From NCBI GenBank assembly GCA_022072225.1, contig JAJVIC010000009.1, positions 651,746 through 715,745 on the forward strand: 64,000 nucleotides of DNA, written 5' to 3'. Below are positions 27,501 to 35,182 of this stretch, in pieces (position 1 is the first letter of the stretch; every line of letters begins with the position of its first letter). Origin of the DNA: Bacteroidia bacterium (GTDB taxonomy: Bacteria > Bacteroidota > Bacteroidia > SXHM01). Made by a program: the position numbers and the translations under genes. The notes under the pieces are model-generated. The model ran no database searches, was not told the origin of the DNA, and saw only the letters and a program-made list of their open reading frames with translations.

Positions 27501-27580
27501 CCGATGCGGAAAACAAAAAACTCATTGATATGAATATCCGCACCAAGATACAGGAAGCGGTGTATGAGGTGGTGAAATAA
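24548..27580 (+). CDS. NagZ-type GH3 fused to beta-lactamase-fold hydrolase
   Basis: A 1010-residue two-enzyme fusion. Residues about 60-400 are a GH3 beta-N-acetylglucosaminidase with the NagZ signature KHFPGHGDTDSDSH (near 245, containing the His/Asp acid-base pair) and nucleophile in FTDALNM (near 330). Residues about 420-600 look like the GH3 C-terminal domain. Residues about 625-1010 are a serine hydrolase of class C beta-lactamase fold with SITK (Ser684 as S-x-x-K), YSDLGYY (near 800) and HTGFTG (near 958). It probably trims murein fragments outside the cytoplasm. The N-terminus is odd: residues 11-31 are coded by a hairpin repeat, followed by the hydrophobic LLFLFLTLPLIGS. The start could be 24548 or the ATG at 24605. 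Confidence 0.9.
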   Translation: MKNSFLKVMICHFERSREAMIILLDYARSDIRNRKGLLFLFLTLPLIGSFVEQKLPEQKLPPFLTVNNDAWVDSVFNSLTPDERLGQLFMVAAYSNRDSTHLKELDSLVCNYNIGGLIFFQGGPVRQAKMTNLLQSYAKTPLLIAMDCEWGLAMRLDSTFKFPRQMTLGASDNDTLVYEMGVEIARHFRRLGMHVNFAPSVDVNNNPLNPVIGSRSFGENKQRVAEMGVRYMNGMQDNGILACAKHFPGHGDTDSDSHKTLPIINKSRERMDTLELYPFREMIRNGVGSMMVAHLYIPTYDTTTNQASTLSSKVVKNLLQDTLGFQGLIFTDALNMQGVAKFYEPGEVSLRALLAGNDVLLFAENVPVAIEKIKQAIAEGKITQEEIDRRCKKVLRTKAWAGLNNYKPIELNNLYTDLNNVQSEVINRKAYSSAITVLSNKNNLLPLKNLDKLNIACVSIGDTSQNVFFSRVNDYAAVKCFNIKPDADSTLYIKTKALLAGFNTVLINVQNTSSQPAKNFGVSPHAVKMINALNDGSRKVVLSIFGNAYTLNRIPGAELTDALIMAYEENAYTLDYTAQLIFGGIGAKGKLPVNVNTLFTINSGLATTPIRLGYIIPEMMGYNSNDFYKVDSIALDGIAKHAFPGCQILVAQKGNVIYRKNFGGHTYEANAIPVSNKSIYDLASITKIAATLPVVMQLTDKKELNIDGKLSAYLPELLTTNKKDIVLRDMLAHQSGLKAWIPFYQNTLKEGKPDDFIYSTKQNETFAYRVAENLYIRKLYPEMIYAAINESELGKKEYVYSDLGYYYLKRMAEKMTAQPLDVFVRNNYYEKLGMSNTTYHPRDYFSLKRLVPTENDKTFRNQLIQGDVHDPGAAMLGGVGGHAGLFSNANDLAKLIQLYLQMGEYGGERFFSEATLKEFTKCQFCANGNRRGLGFDKPEQNGKPGPTCDCVSYLSFGHTGFTGTYAWSDPDKEVVYIFLSNRVYPDAENKKLIDMNIRTKIQEAVYEVVK
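24578..24638. repeat. CACTTCGAGCGTAGTC hairpin inside a signal-peptide region
   Basis: A 25-base left arm (24578-24602) and right arm (24614-24638) pair with one mismatch around an 11-base loop. The repeat is in frame inside the 5' end of the NagZ-fusion gene. A full copy lies at 32124-32218 and a half copy at 30893-30917. Confidence 0.92.
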
Positions 27581-27609
27581 AAAAGCCCCGCACTACTGCG
27601 GGGCTTTTT
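27580..27609. terminator. Bidirectional terminator after the NagZ fusion
   Basis: AAAAAGCCCCGCA and TGCGGGGCTTTTT pair perfectly (13 pairs) around a CTAC loop. The stem overlaps the TAA stop of the NagZ fusion and serves the convergent T9SS gene as well, with A and T runs on both sides. Confidence 0.9.
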
Positions 27610-27611
27610 AC

Positions 27612-27632
27612 TATGGTCCATGGACTACAGAC
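27612..27632. repeat. Heptamer tandem repeat at a gene end
   Basis: Three seven-base units (GGTCCAT, GGACTAC, AGACTAC) lie between the terminator and the stop codon of the convergent T9SS gene. Same family as 4862-4895 and 63621-63642. Confidence 0.65.
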
Positions 27633-29467
27633 TACTTCACCATCAGCTTTTGTGTTTTTACATCCTCACCAATTTGTGCATTGATGAAATAAACACCTGC
27701 AGCAAAGTTCTCTACGTTAATCTCTAATGAACTGCGTCCGGCAGGTACTCTGTTGCTGTAAGAAGAAATCAACTGACCTCTTACATCCAATACGTTTACA
27801 ACTACGTTTCCGGCTGTGTTCACAGTAAAAGAAACTTTAGTGCTTGTTCCGGCAGGGTTAGGGTAAACCGAAAACTCGTCAATGATGTTTTGTTGTTCTT
27901 CAACGCCTACATCAAGCGTAGATGGAATGCAGAGGTAAACAATTTCGTTTACATCAAAAGCATCTTCGTCACCGCGGGCAGCAAGTCCCGGCTCGAAGTC
28001 ACGCTGATAAATCATTGGAATGCAGTTTCCGTCATTGGTAGGGTTAACCGAAGCAAATACGTTCTCTGCAAAATCTTCAAAAGGGGTTACATCATTAGGC
28101 TCTGACCATGTGTCGCCACCGTCAGTAGATTTAATTGCATAGATGTGGCGGTAGTTCTGGCTTCCGTTGTTCAGGTTGTCGTGCAAGCCTGCGTAGGTAA
28201 CATAAATATCACCGTTATCAGCTAATGAAACACTTGGCATACCGGTTACAGAAACATAATATAAACCTGCTTCAATCCAGTCAAGTGTTCCGCTTTGGTC
28301 AGCATCTACCGAAAAAGCAATAGTGTCGGCAGGTGTTCCAGCTCCCATGCTTTCTTTCCAGTAGCAAAGTCCGTCTGTGAATGGGAAGTAAGAAGTCTGG
28401 TCATCATTCAATACATCGTTCAATACGCGCATAGCTCCCCAAAATACGTGAGCTTCGCCATTATCGTCCAGCATTATTGCAAATGAACCATCGCAGGAGT
28501 TGGGTGTATCCAATACTTCGGTTGTAGCTTCGTCAAATTTGTCGTAAGGGAAGTCGTAAATAATGGTTTTGGTCCAGGTATCTCCGTTATCGGTAGATTT
28601 CATCAGAATAACATCTTCGAAATTATCACCAAGCACAAACGCAATTGTGTTGCCTTGCGATTCAGCCCAGGCATAATTATCACCCGAGAAACTTATGTAA
28701 TAGGTTGAGTCAAGTTCGGGTAATACTTCATTTACTATGTCCCATGTAGCACCGCCATCTGTTGAGCGGCTGTAGCAGGGTGCGCCATCTTGTCCGTTGT
28801 AAACAGTTCCGCCATTTGCTACCGGGTATGTAACAGAAAGTACATGCAGCGAATTGCCGTCAGCACCGCCTCTTACCATTCTTGGCCACCAGTTGCCGGT
28901 AGGGATTGGACTTGGAAGCTGTGTAATGTCTTCGGTCCATGAACCTGTTCCTGCCGCTGAACGGTAAGTAAGTTGCAGATCTTCATCGGCTGTATTGTGT
29001 GCAATAGTATATTCTTTTCCGTTTGCAAGTGTGGTAATGGAGGGCCAGCCTGTTCTTTTTGATTCTAAACGTCCGGTTGGTTGTGCACCCCAGGTTCCGC
29101 TGTTATAGTTGTAACCTGTTCCGCGGTCGGCAGCAGCAAGGTCGTTGCTCTGGCTGTATGTCCATACTGCCGAAATACCACCGTCAGAGTTTTTGTAAAT
29201 ACGATTTTGTACCGAGGCATTGGTCTGCAAATCATAGGTTGTTTGACCAATGATGGCCTCGTTAGGATCAAGTCCTAATGTGCTCGGTGCGGTGTAAGCA
29301 TTGGGCTGGCGGAGCAGTTTCCCGATTGTTTCAGTCCCGTCATATTTGCGCACAGGAACCGATACAGCTTTGTTTTTCAGGTGCTGTGGAATAACAGAGG
29401 GTGCATTCTGTGCATCAACTGCCAGAACCCCACCCATCAGCATTGAAAAGAGTAGTAGTTTTTTCAT
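27632..29467 (-). CDS. Sialidase-fold secreted protein, T9SS type A
   Basis: A 611-residue exported protein. Residues 1-19 are a signal peptide (LLLFSMLMGGVLAVDA/QN). The body (about 100-510) contains three Asp-box motifs of the sialidase/BNR propeller fold: STDGGATWD, STDNGDTWTK and STDGGDTWSEP. The last 75 residues are a T9SS type A domain beginning SVYPNPAG and ending AAGVYFINAQIG...KLMVK. No catalytic sialidase Arg triad or RIP motif is obvious, so it may be only a binding propeller. It has a perfect promoter (29512-29541). Confidence 0.85.
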   Translation of the reverse strand: MKKLLLFSMLMGGVLAVDAQNAPSVIPQHLKNKAVSVPVRKYDGTETIGKLLRQPNAYTAPSTLGLDPNEAIIGQTTYDLQTNASVQNRIYKNSDGGISAVWTYSQSNDLAAADRGTGYNYNSGTWGAQPTGRLESKRTGWPSITTLANGKEYTIAHNTADEDLQLTYRSAAGTGSWTEDITQLPSPIPTGNWWPRMVRGGADGNSLHVLSVTYPVANGGTVYNGQDGAPCYSRSTDGGATWDIVNEVLPELDSTYYISFSGDNYAWAESQGNTIAFVLGDNFEDVILMKSTDNGDTWTKTIIYDFPYDKFDEATTEVLDTPNSCDGSFAIMLDDNGEAHVFWGAMRVLNDVLNDDQTSYFPFTDGLCYWKESMGAGTPADTIAFSVDADQSGTLDWIEAGLYYVSVTGMPSVSLADNGDIYVTYAGLHDNLNNGSQNYRHIYAIKSTDGGDTWSEPNDVTPFEDFAENVFASVNPTNDGNCIPMIYQRDFEPGLAARGDEDAFDVNEIVYLCIPSTLDVGVEEQQNIIDEFSVYPNPAGTSTKVSFTVNTAGNVVVNVLDVRGQLISSYSNRVPAGRSSLEINVENFAAGVYFINAQIGEDVKTQKLMVK

Positions 29468-29511
29468 TGTCTTTCAGTATAAATTATGGATTAAGTATTT
29501 GTTAAGAATTG

Positions 29512-29541
29512 CAAAAATATGTTAAAATCTTAACGGAACAA
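29512..29541 (-). promoter_or_regulatory. Bacteroidota-type promoter of the sialidase-fold gene
   Basis: On the minus strand TTG (29541-29539), a 19-base spacer and TATTTTTG (29519-29512) match the -33/-7 consensus exactly. The start codon at 29467 is about 45 bases downstream. Confidence 0.7.
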
Positions 29542-29549
29542 GATTTTTT

Positions 29550-30884
29550 TTATAGCACAAATGTTGCGCATAAATAAGCTGCAAATGTTGCTGCAGCGTA
29601 AAACAAGAGCCAGCTTACAGATGTATAGTGTTGAATGGGAATATGGAGCCTGTAGTTCAGATAAATAATGAGCAATATTTTTTCAATGCCGAAAGCAATA
29701 AATACTCCCCAGGCAACGCCTTCAACCCCTGCAAACTGTATTAAAAGAATGCTGCAAACTATATTGATGATTGCTTCGGCCAGCGAAATAAATGCGGTAA
29801 CTTTTGTGTGTTTCAAACCTATTAAAACAGTCTGCGGAAACACTAATCTGCTTATCACTAATAAGAGATAGATATTGAAAATTCCCGCACTGGGAGCAAA
29901 TGAAGGATTAAACAGAACCGGATACAGCGTTTTGCTTAATAACATCAGTACAATGGTAACCGGAAACAGAAAGTGCATCAACCGCAAAGCCGATTGCTTC
30001 AACTCAGCAAGCGATTGGTTAAGTTGTTCTGAATTCAGAAATTTAGGCAGCATGGCATTGCTGAATGAGTTGGCCAACAACATAGCCAGCGGCAGTTCTT
30101 TTGCGCCATTGCGGAAGATGGCAAATGTTGCATCGTCAAAATAACGCTGCACAATAAAACCGTTGATATATTCAATGGAACCGCTGAGAACAGCAGCAAT
30201 GAGTAAAGGCAAACTCAGTTTCAGCAAGGCTGAAATTTCTGCTGTATTTATTTTAAAAGAAGCATGGCGGAACAGCAACACCAGCAGCCATACAAAGCGA
30301 AATGCGGCTGAAATCAGGACACCAAAAATGGCATAAGTAAAACCCATTGCAAGCGTTAGTTCGCTGTTCGAGAAATAAACGGGAAACGCCACTAAAACTA
30401 ATTGAACGGAAAACGAAACGATACCGTAAATCAAAATTTGTTTGGGCTTGTTTCGCAACAAATAAATGTATTCAACCAAAAACGCAGGGTTTGCCAGCAA
30501 GAGGTAAAATGAAAACACATTGATTAAGTTTTGCGTGAACTTATCGCCATAATCAATGAAGGAAGCGGCAGCCATGCGGAAAATGAAAAACGAAAGAATG
30601 CTGCAAACAAGAACAACAATAAATACAGCCGTAAGCTTTTCTGAACGTTGATTGGGCTCAAGCTTTCCATGCGATGCCAGCAAAGCCTGTATAAATCCCG
30701 ACACCCAAAAGAAGCTGATAATGCTGGCTAAAAAAAGCAGTTTTTCATACAATCCAATCAACTCGGTTTTCAATCCTGCCTGCGCAAACAGCATACCTGT
30801 AACAAACAACACCGCATAACGCATAACCTGAAAGGCCTGCAAAGCCCGGATATTGGTGAGATGTTTATTAAAGAGATTAATCAT
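29550..30884 (-). CDS. Wzx-like polysaccharide flippase
   Basis: A 444-residue membrane protein with about 12-14 transmembrane segments spread along its whole length, of the MATE/MVF/Wzx superfamily that moves undecaprenyl-linked glycans or similar lipids across the cytoplasmic membrane. The opening FNKHLTNIRALQAFQVMRYAVLFVTGMLF and the later NSFSNAMLPKFLNS fit polysaccharide-export flippases. It follows the GT-C gene on the same strand by 35 bases containing a half hairpin. A full glycan cluster is not present, but the GT-C neighbour supports a surface-sugar role. Confidence 0.82.
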   Translation of the reverse strand: MINLFNKHLTNIRALQAFQVMRYAVLFVTGMLFAQAGLKTELIGLYEKLLFLASIISFFWVSGFIQALLASHGKLEPNQRSEKLTAVFIVVLVCSILSFFIFRMAAASFIDYGDKFTQNLINVFSFYLLLANPAFLVEYIYLLRNKPKQILIYGIVSFSVQLVLVAFPVYFSNSELTLAMGFTYAIFGVLISAAFRFVWLLVLLFRHASFKINTAEISALLKLSLPLLIAAVLSGSIEYINGFIVQRYFDDATFAIFRNGAKELPLAMLLANSFSNAMLPKFLNSEQLNQSLAELKQSALRLMHFLFPVTIVLMLLSKTLYPVLFNPSFAPSAGIFNIYLLLVISRLVFPQTVLIGLKHTKVTAFISLAEAIINIVCSILLIQFAGVEGVAWGVFIAFGIEKILLIIYLNYRLHIPIQHYTSVSWLLFYAAATFAAYLCATFVL

Positions 30885-30892
30885 TTGCTGCT

Positions 30893-30917
30893 GTCACCCT
30901 GAGCGTAGTCGAAGGGC
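30893..30917. repeat. Half copy of the GCGTAGTCGA hairpin
   Basis: GTCACCCTGAGCGTAGTCG followed by AAGGG in the gap between the flippase and the GT-C gene. It matches one arm of the elements at 24578 and 32124; no second arm is present. Confidence 0.7.
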
Positions 30918-30919
30918 TC

Positions 30920-32119
30920 TTATGATTTTGTAATCCTCCGCAAATCTATAATTCCAATAACAATAGCAGATAAGAACAGCAGAGAAATAAATACAGGATT
31001 GAAAATAAACCAACCTTTATAATTGACAATAAAGCCAAAAATCTCATTATCAAAATAAGAGAACATCTGCATCACTGCTTCAAGATTTAGTAAATATGCA
31101 AACGATGAAATAATCAGTATCAGATACCGCTTTGAAAAAACAGCATACAATCCCGCAAACAAGATTACAGGATGGACATAACGCTCGTGCATCTGTGTAT
31201 TAAAAAAGAAGAAACCAAGTGAAATAAGTGCAAACACAAGAAAAATTTCAGTCAACCCTTTTTTACTTTTCATAAAAAGAAACAGTACAGCAGCATAAAA
31301 CAAAACAAAAAGAACAATCCCCCATAATTTTAAAGGAAGAAGAAATGCCAATTGGTCCGAAGTGTTCAACGGGTCTGCAAAAAACAAATACCACAAATTA
31401 TATGCATTGCGCGAAAGGGTAGGGTAGAAGTCAATCGAAGAGTTAATAAGCGAATGAATAGTTTGACTGAAGTTCCCCGAAACAATAAACGGAAGAAAAA
31501 TTATCAGTTGAATGAAAAGCAAAACAAAAACAGCTGATAAAACCTGAGTTAACCTCAGTGCCCTCAGTGTCTCAGTGGTAAAAAACAAGATAACAGGCAA
31601 GAACACCACTGCCTGTACTTTAGTATTCACCGCAAGCAGCATAATAACCAAAGCCGGTAATGGCTTCTTATTGATTGCAAACAACACCGTAACAAAAACA
31701 AAGAAGGTGTGAACACTATCTACCTGTCCCCAAATAATGGTGTTGTACCAAAACGCAGGATTGAGCAAAAACACAAAACATAACAAGAGATTAATGTTGT
31801 TTTTCCTCAGCAATAAAACAATAATCGTGAGCGTTGCAAAATCAAAAATTAGTGCAAAGCATTTCAGGTAATTAATACTGGAAACATCAATCTGAGCAGC
31901 AGAAAAGAAAAGCGTAAATGCTTTCAGCAAGTAAAGTATCAACGGAAAATTATTTACCTCCGGATTGGAGTAGATACTTCCTAATCCTTGTTCAGCAATC
32001 CCTTTCGACCAGCCAATCCAGAAGTATTTATCATAACCGGAATCGGGAACAATAAAGCAAAATGCTATAAACAGAAGAAGGAAGAAAAGGAAGAAATGAT
32101 GAGGCTTTAGGTTACTCAT
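30920..32119 (-). CDS. GT-C-like mannosyltransferase-type membrane protein
   Basis: A 399-residue membrane protein with about ten to eleven hydrophobic segments. The first loop reads PDSGYDKYFWIGWSKGIAEQG, with the acidic motif of GT-C enzymes, and WGQVDSVHTFF resembles PIG-M/alpha-1,x mannosyltransferase-like families. Probably uses a lipid-linked sugar donor. About 13 residues (TTETLRALRLTQV) in a loop are encoded by a dispersed repeat (31541-31585), which suggests an insertion. Same strand as and upstream of the flippase. Confidence 0.72.
   Translation of the reverse strand: MSNLKPHHFFLFFLLLFIAFCFIVPDSGYDKYFWIGWSKGIAEQGLGSIYSNPEVNNFPLILYLLKAFTLFFSAAQIDVSSINYLKCFALIFDFATLTIIVLLLRKNNINLLLCFVFLLNPAFWYNTIIWGQVDSVHTFFVFVTVLFAINKKPLPALVIMLLAVNTKVQAVVFLPVILFFTTETLRALRLTQVLSAVFVLLFIQLIIFLPFIVSGNFSQTIHSLINSSIDFYPTLSRNAYNLWYLFFADPLNTSDQLAFLLPLKLWGIVLFVLFYAAVLFLFMKSKKGLTEIFLVFALISLGFFFFNTQMHERYVHPVILFAGLYAVFSKRYLILIISSFAYLLNLEAVMQMFSYFDNEIFGFIVNYKGWFIFNPVFISLLFLSAIVIGIIDLRRITKS
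31541..31585. repeat. Dispersed repeat inside a GT-C gene
   Basis: On the coding strand the sequence contains ACCACTGAGACACTGAGG followed by GCACTGAGGTTAAC. The phrases match the intergenic repeat at 20305-20357 in style (ACCACTAAG). It is in frame and encodes a polar turn between hydrophobic segments. Confidence 0.7.
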
Positions 32120-32123
32120 GTAG

Positions 32124-32218
32124 TGTCACTTCGAGCGTAGTCGAGAAGTAAAAATAACTTTTGCGAAAGATAGCAAGACATTTATCAATATCGCTTCTCG
32201 ACTACGCTCGAAGTGACA
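32124..32218. repeat. CACTTCGAGCGTAGTC hairpin, long form
   Basis: Arms of 25 bases (32124-32148 and 32194-32218) are perfectly complementary, with a 45-base centre. It occupies the gap between copA and the upstream end of the GT-C gene. Confidence 0.92.
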
Positions 32219-32224
32219 AATGTC

Positions 32225-34360
32225 TCAATCCAGCTTCTTCGTCTTCAACCTGATCGAATTGCCAATCACAATCACATCCGAAAAAGCCATTGACAACGCA
32301 CCCACCATAGGACTAAGAAAACCAAAAGCTGCTATCGGAATAGCAATTACATTATAAAAGAAAGCCCAGAAAAGATTTTGCTTTATCGTTTTCAGCGTGT
32401 GTTTGCTCACTAACAATGCCTCATACAACTGCTTCATTCCCGAACTTCCCAGAAGAATAATACCTGCACTTTGCACCGCCACCTGCGTAGCATTGCTCAG
32501 CGAAATACCAACCTGTGCTTTTGCCAGTGCAGGCGCATCGTTAATACCATCGCCCACCATCGCAATCTTCGAGGTTTTTGAAAGCTGTTCCGCTATTTCT
32601 AATTTCTGTGAAGGACTTTGTTCGCTGTAAACTTTCTTAATTCCAAGTTTGCTTGCCAGTTCTTCGCAGCGTTCCTTTTTATCACCGCTCAGCATAATGG
32701 TTTCTATACCTGCGGCATTCAGTAAACCGATTGCCTCTTTTGCATACGGCTGAATTTCATCTTCTAAATCCACTGCTCCTGCAAGCGTTCCGTTAATTGT
32801 CAGGTAGATATTATGTGTTTTATTCTCCGCTTGGTTTTCAGCAATTTTGAAAGAACCTGCCCTGATTTTATTTCCCTCTTTATCAGTTGCCGAAATTCCT
32901 AAACCTTTTTCTTCTTTCACATCACTCAACTCAAGATTTGCGGCTTTGCTCTTCAGGTTTTCAACCAATGATTTTGCAATAGGGTGAGATGAATTTTTCT
33001 CCATCGAATAAAGCAGGTCAATTATTTTCTGTTCTTCCGTTCCGTTGTAAGAAACTATTTTTTTGATGCTGAATTTTCCTGTGGTAAGTGTACCTGTTTT
33101 GTCAAAAACTACCTTTTTTACCTGCGCAAATTCTTCCAGCGTTTGCCCGCCTTTTATTAAGATTCCTTTTTTAGCTGCACGCCCCAGTCCTGCCATTACA
33201 GCCGTTGGCGTTGCCAAACCCATTGCACAGGGACATGAAATTACCAGCACCGCAATACTGTGCATCAACGAACTTTGCAGCGAAAGTCCGGCTGCAAAAT
33301 AGGAAACCACAAAAGTCAGCACCGCAATTCCTACCACTGCCGGAACAAAAACAGCACTTACCTTATCACCCAGCTTTTGAATCGAAGGCTTGGTGTTTTG
33401 TGCATTCTTTACCAACTCTATTATATGAGCAAGCACCGTTTCTTTTCCTACTTTCTTTGCCCTTACGCGCAGGTTACCGCTAACTAAAATTGTTCCGCCC
33501 GTTACCGCATCGCCAATCGTTTTCTCTGCCGGAATACTTTCGCCTGTCAGCATTGATTCATCCACAGAAGCAGTGCCGCTTACCACTTCACCATCCACAG
33601 GAATGCGGTCGCCCGTATTCACCACCACCATATCATACTTAATGATGTTTTCAATACTCGTTTCCTCAATTTCTTCTTTACCGTCTTTTATAACTATCAA
33701 TTTTGCTTTTCCTTCCTGCAAAGCACTCAGGTCTTTAATAGCGGTAGTGGTTTGCTTTACCGAACGATGTTCAATAACATTACCCAACAACACCAGTGTT
33801 ATAATGGTTGCAGCCGTTTCGTAAAACAGAAAATTGCTCACTTCGGGCAAGCCGTAATATATAACAGTCCCCGCCAGACTGTAAACAAATGCCGAACCTG
33901 CACCAATCGTAATCAGCACATCCATATTAGGTACACCCGATCTTAACGAACCCAATGCACTTTTCCCGAAATGCCACATGCCGACCACCACTACCGGAAT
34001 ACTAAGTCCCAATTGCACCAGCGGATGATGCAAAAAATGAAAAGGCAGAAACATGTGCAGAAAAAGAGGAACCGTAAACAGCAGCGAGAAATAAAACAGT
34101 TTTTCAACCTTCGTCCATTCTCTTTTCCCGGTTTCTTCCTTTTTGGAATTAACAACTTTGTAGCCTAAGCCTTCAATATTGCTGACAACCGATTTAAGTT
34201 CAATACTTTTATCTTCCTTAAAAACCGCCTCACCCGTTGCAAAATTTACATTTACATCCTTCAGTCCCAGTTTAGTCAGGCTCTTCGTAATGCCCAATGC
34301 ACAGCTTGAGCAATCCATGCCCTCTACATTCAACGTTATTTTAGATGCACTTTCTTCCAT
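32225..34360 (-). CDS. copA: Copper-translocating P-type ATPase
   Basis: A P1B-type ATPase that exports Cu(I) from the cytoplasm. The 711 residues begin with one HMA metal-binding domain carrying GMDCSSC (Cys17/Cys20), followed by the transmembrane pore motif CPC in [15 protein letters not shown] (near 375), phosphorylation site DKTGT (near 420), the HP motif [12 protein letters not shown] in the actuator domain and [10 protein letters not shown] (near 604). A single HMA domain is usual for Bacteroidota. No CopZ chaperone or metal regulator is adjacent, so copper inducibility is not shown by the local context. Confidence 0.93.
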   Translation of the reverse strand: MEESASKITLNVEGMDCSSCALGITKSLTKLGLKDVNVNFATGEAVFKEDKSIELKSVVSNIEGLGYKVVNSKKEETGKREWTKVEKLFYFSLLFTVPLFLHMFLPFHFLHHPLVQLGLSIPVVVVGMWHFGKSALGSLRSGVPNMDVLITIGAGSAFVYSLAGTVIYYGLPEVSNFLFYETAATIITLVLLGNVIEHRSVKQTTTAIKDLSALQEGKAKLIVIKDGKEEIEETSIENIIKYDMVVVNTGDRIPVDGEVVSGTASVDESMLTGESIPAEKTIGDAVTGGTILVSGNLRVRAKKVGKETVLAHIIELVKNAQNTKPSIQKLGDKVSAVFVPAVVGIAVLTFVVSYFAAGLSLQSSLMHSIAVLVISCPCAMGLATPTAVMAGLGRAAKKGILIKGGQTLEEFAQVKKVVFDKTGTLTTGKFSIKKIVSYNGTEEQKIIDLLYSMEKNSSHPIAKSLVENLKSKAANLELSDVKEEKGLGISATDKEGNKIRAGSFKIAENQAENKTHNIYLTINGTLAGAVDLEDEIQPYAKEAIGLLNAAGIETIMLSGDKKERCEELASKLGIKKVYSEQSPSQKLEIAEQLSKTSKIAMVGDGINDAPALAKAQVGISLSNATQVAVQSAGIILLGSSGMKQLYEALLVSKHTLKTIKQNLFWAFFYNVIAIPIAAFGFLSPMVGALSMAFSDVIVIGNSIRLKTKKLD

Positions 34361-34367
34361 AATTCAC

Positions 34368-34404
34368 CGTCATTGCGAGCCGCCTCAGGCGGAGAAGCAA
34401 TCCC
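34368..34404. repeat. Partial TCATTGCGAG repeat with nested palindrome
   Basis: CGTCATTGCGAGC followed by the palindrome CCGCCTCAGGCGG and then AGAAGCAATCCC. It lies directly upstream of copA and lacks the right outer arm. Confidence 0.75.
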
Positions 34405-34476
34405 ATAATTTCTTCACAAATTTAGCTATTAAACAAACGGCAGACCGGTAAAGTTCATTCACAATAATCAACCTGA

Positions 34477-34504
34477 TTTGGCGTAAATATATTTTCTATA
34501 TTTG
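34477..34504 (+). promoter_or_regulatory. Promoter of tRNA-His
   Basis: TTTG at 34477-34480, a 16-base spacer, then the perfect -7 box TATATTTG at 34497-34504, 16 bases before the tRNA 5' end. The spacer is a little short for the consensus. Confidence 0.6.
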
Positions 34505-34520
34505 CCACCCTCAAAAAACG

Positions 34521-34594
34521 GTGGTTGTAGCTCAGCTGGTTAGAGCATCGGATTGTGGTTCCGAGGGTCGTGGGTTCGAGTCCCATCATCCACC
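34521..34594 (+). tRNA. tRNA-His (GTG)
   Basis: The full cloverleaf can be drawn: acceptor GTGGTTG, D arm GCTC...GAGC, anticodon arm TCGGA/TCCGA with loop TTGTGGT and anticodon GTG, T arm GTGGG/CCCAT with loop TTCGAGT. The base before the 5' end is G (34520), which opposes C73, the -1G:C73 identity pair of tRNA-His. The CCA end is not encoded. The fifth acceptor pair is T opposite T (T5 against T68 in CATCCAC), an unusual mismatch. A hairpin terminator follows directly. Confidence 0.97.
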
Positions 34595-34600
34595 CAAAAT

Positions 34601-34629
34601 AAAAAATCCCGCATTTTGCGGGATTTTTT
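34601..34629. terminator. Terminator after tRNA-His
   Basis: AAAAAATCCCGCA and TGCGGGATTTTTT pair perfectly (13 pairs) around TTT. It lies between the tRNA and the convergent SiaC-family gene and can end both. Confidence 0.9.
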
Positions 34630-34645
34630 ATTTTATCAACCATAT

Positions 34646-35053
34646 CTATTGATTATACTCCTTAAACTCAAACGGCAAATCAATCGTCCGTGAGAACACA
34701 TGGCCCAGGTCCAGAATATCCACATCATCCTCTTCGTAATACCAAAGTACGGTAACTTTTTTTTCGGCATCGCGCATCAGCTTCAGCGTTTTCAAAATAT
34801 CGGTAATACACTTGCTCGATGGCGTGTTAAAATATTCCAGTTTAAAAACAAAAGTAGTTTCCGAAGCAGCGTTTTTCGAATAACGGTCGAGCCACTCTAG
34901 AACAGGAATATAAAATCCTTTTGCATTCAGCGGAAACGAGCGGCCTGTAAGTTCAAGTTTGCCCGTGTTGTTGTCAAACGAAACAAACGGAGTGTCTTTG
35001 CCCGCTTCCATCAGCAGCGGTTGAATAGATTTTACTGAATTATCTTCGCTCAT
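34646..35053 (-). CDS. SiaC-family regulatory protein (DUF1987)
   Basis: A 135-residue soluble protein of the family that includes Pseudomonas SiaC, a phospho-switch partner of a SiaB kinase and a SiaA phosphatase that controls the cyclic-di-GMP enzyme SiaD. The family motif is visible: TPFVSFDNNTGKLELTGRSFP at the start (strand pair), FKLEYFNTPSSKCI in the middle, and VLWYYEEDDVDILDLGHVF at the end. The phosphorylated residue of the family lies in the Y-x-N-T segment. No siaA, siaB or siaD gene is adjacent. A paralogue lies at 43241. A TATCATTG -7-like box is at 35087-35094 on the minus strand. Confidence 0.82.
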   Translation of the reverse strand: MSEDNSVKSIQPLLMEAGKDTPFVSFDNNTGKLELTGRSFPLNAKGFYIPVLEWLDRYSKNAASETTFVFKLEYFNTPSSKCITDILKTLKLMRDAEKKVTVLWYYEEDDVDILDLGHVFSRTIDLPFEFKEYNQ

Positions 35054-35182
35054 AAAATCAATCTTGTTTTGTGATTAACGTTGCAACAATGATACGAAAT
35101 AATTCTTTATTCAAATTAAATTACATTAGCAGCCTGTTCGCAAAGTCAAATTTATTAAGTCAAAATTCAAAAAGATAAAATT

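Noticed and set aside
27632-29467. Active sialidase
   Set aside because: Asp boxes are present, but I see no clear RIP motif or Arg triad; only the fold can be supported.
34455-34643. Minus-strand frame of 62 codons containing GLEPTTLGTTIRCSNQ
   Set aside because: It is the antisense of tRNA-His, a well-known false protein; the tRNA with its own promoter and terminator explains the DNA.
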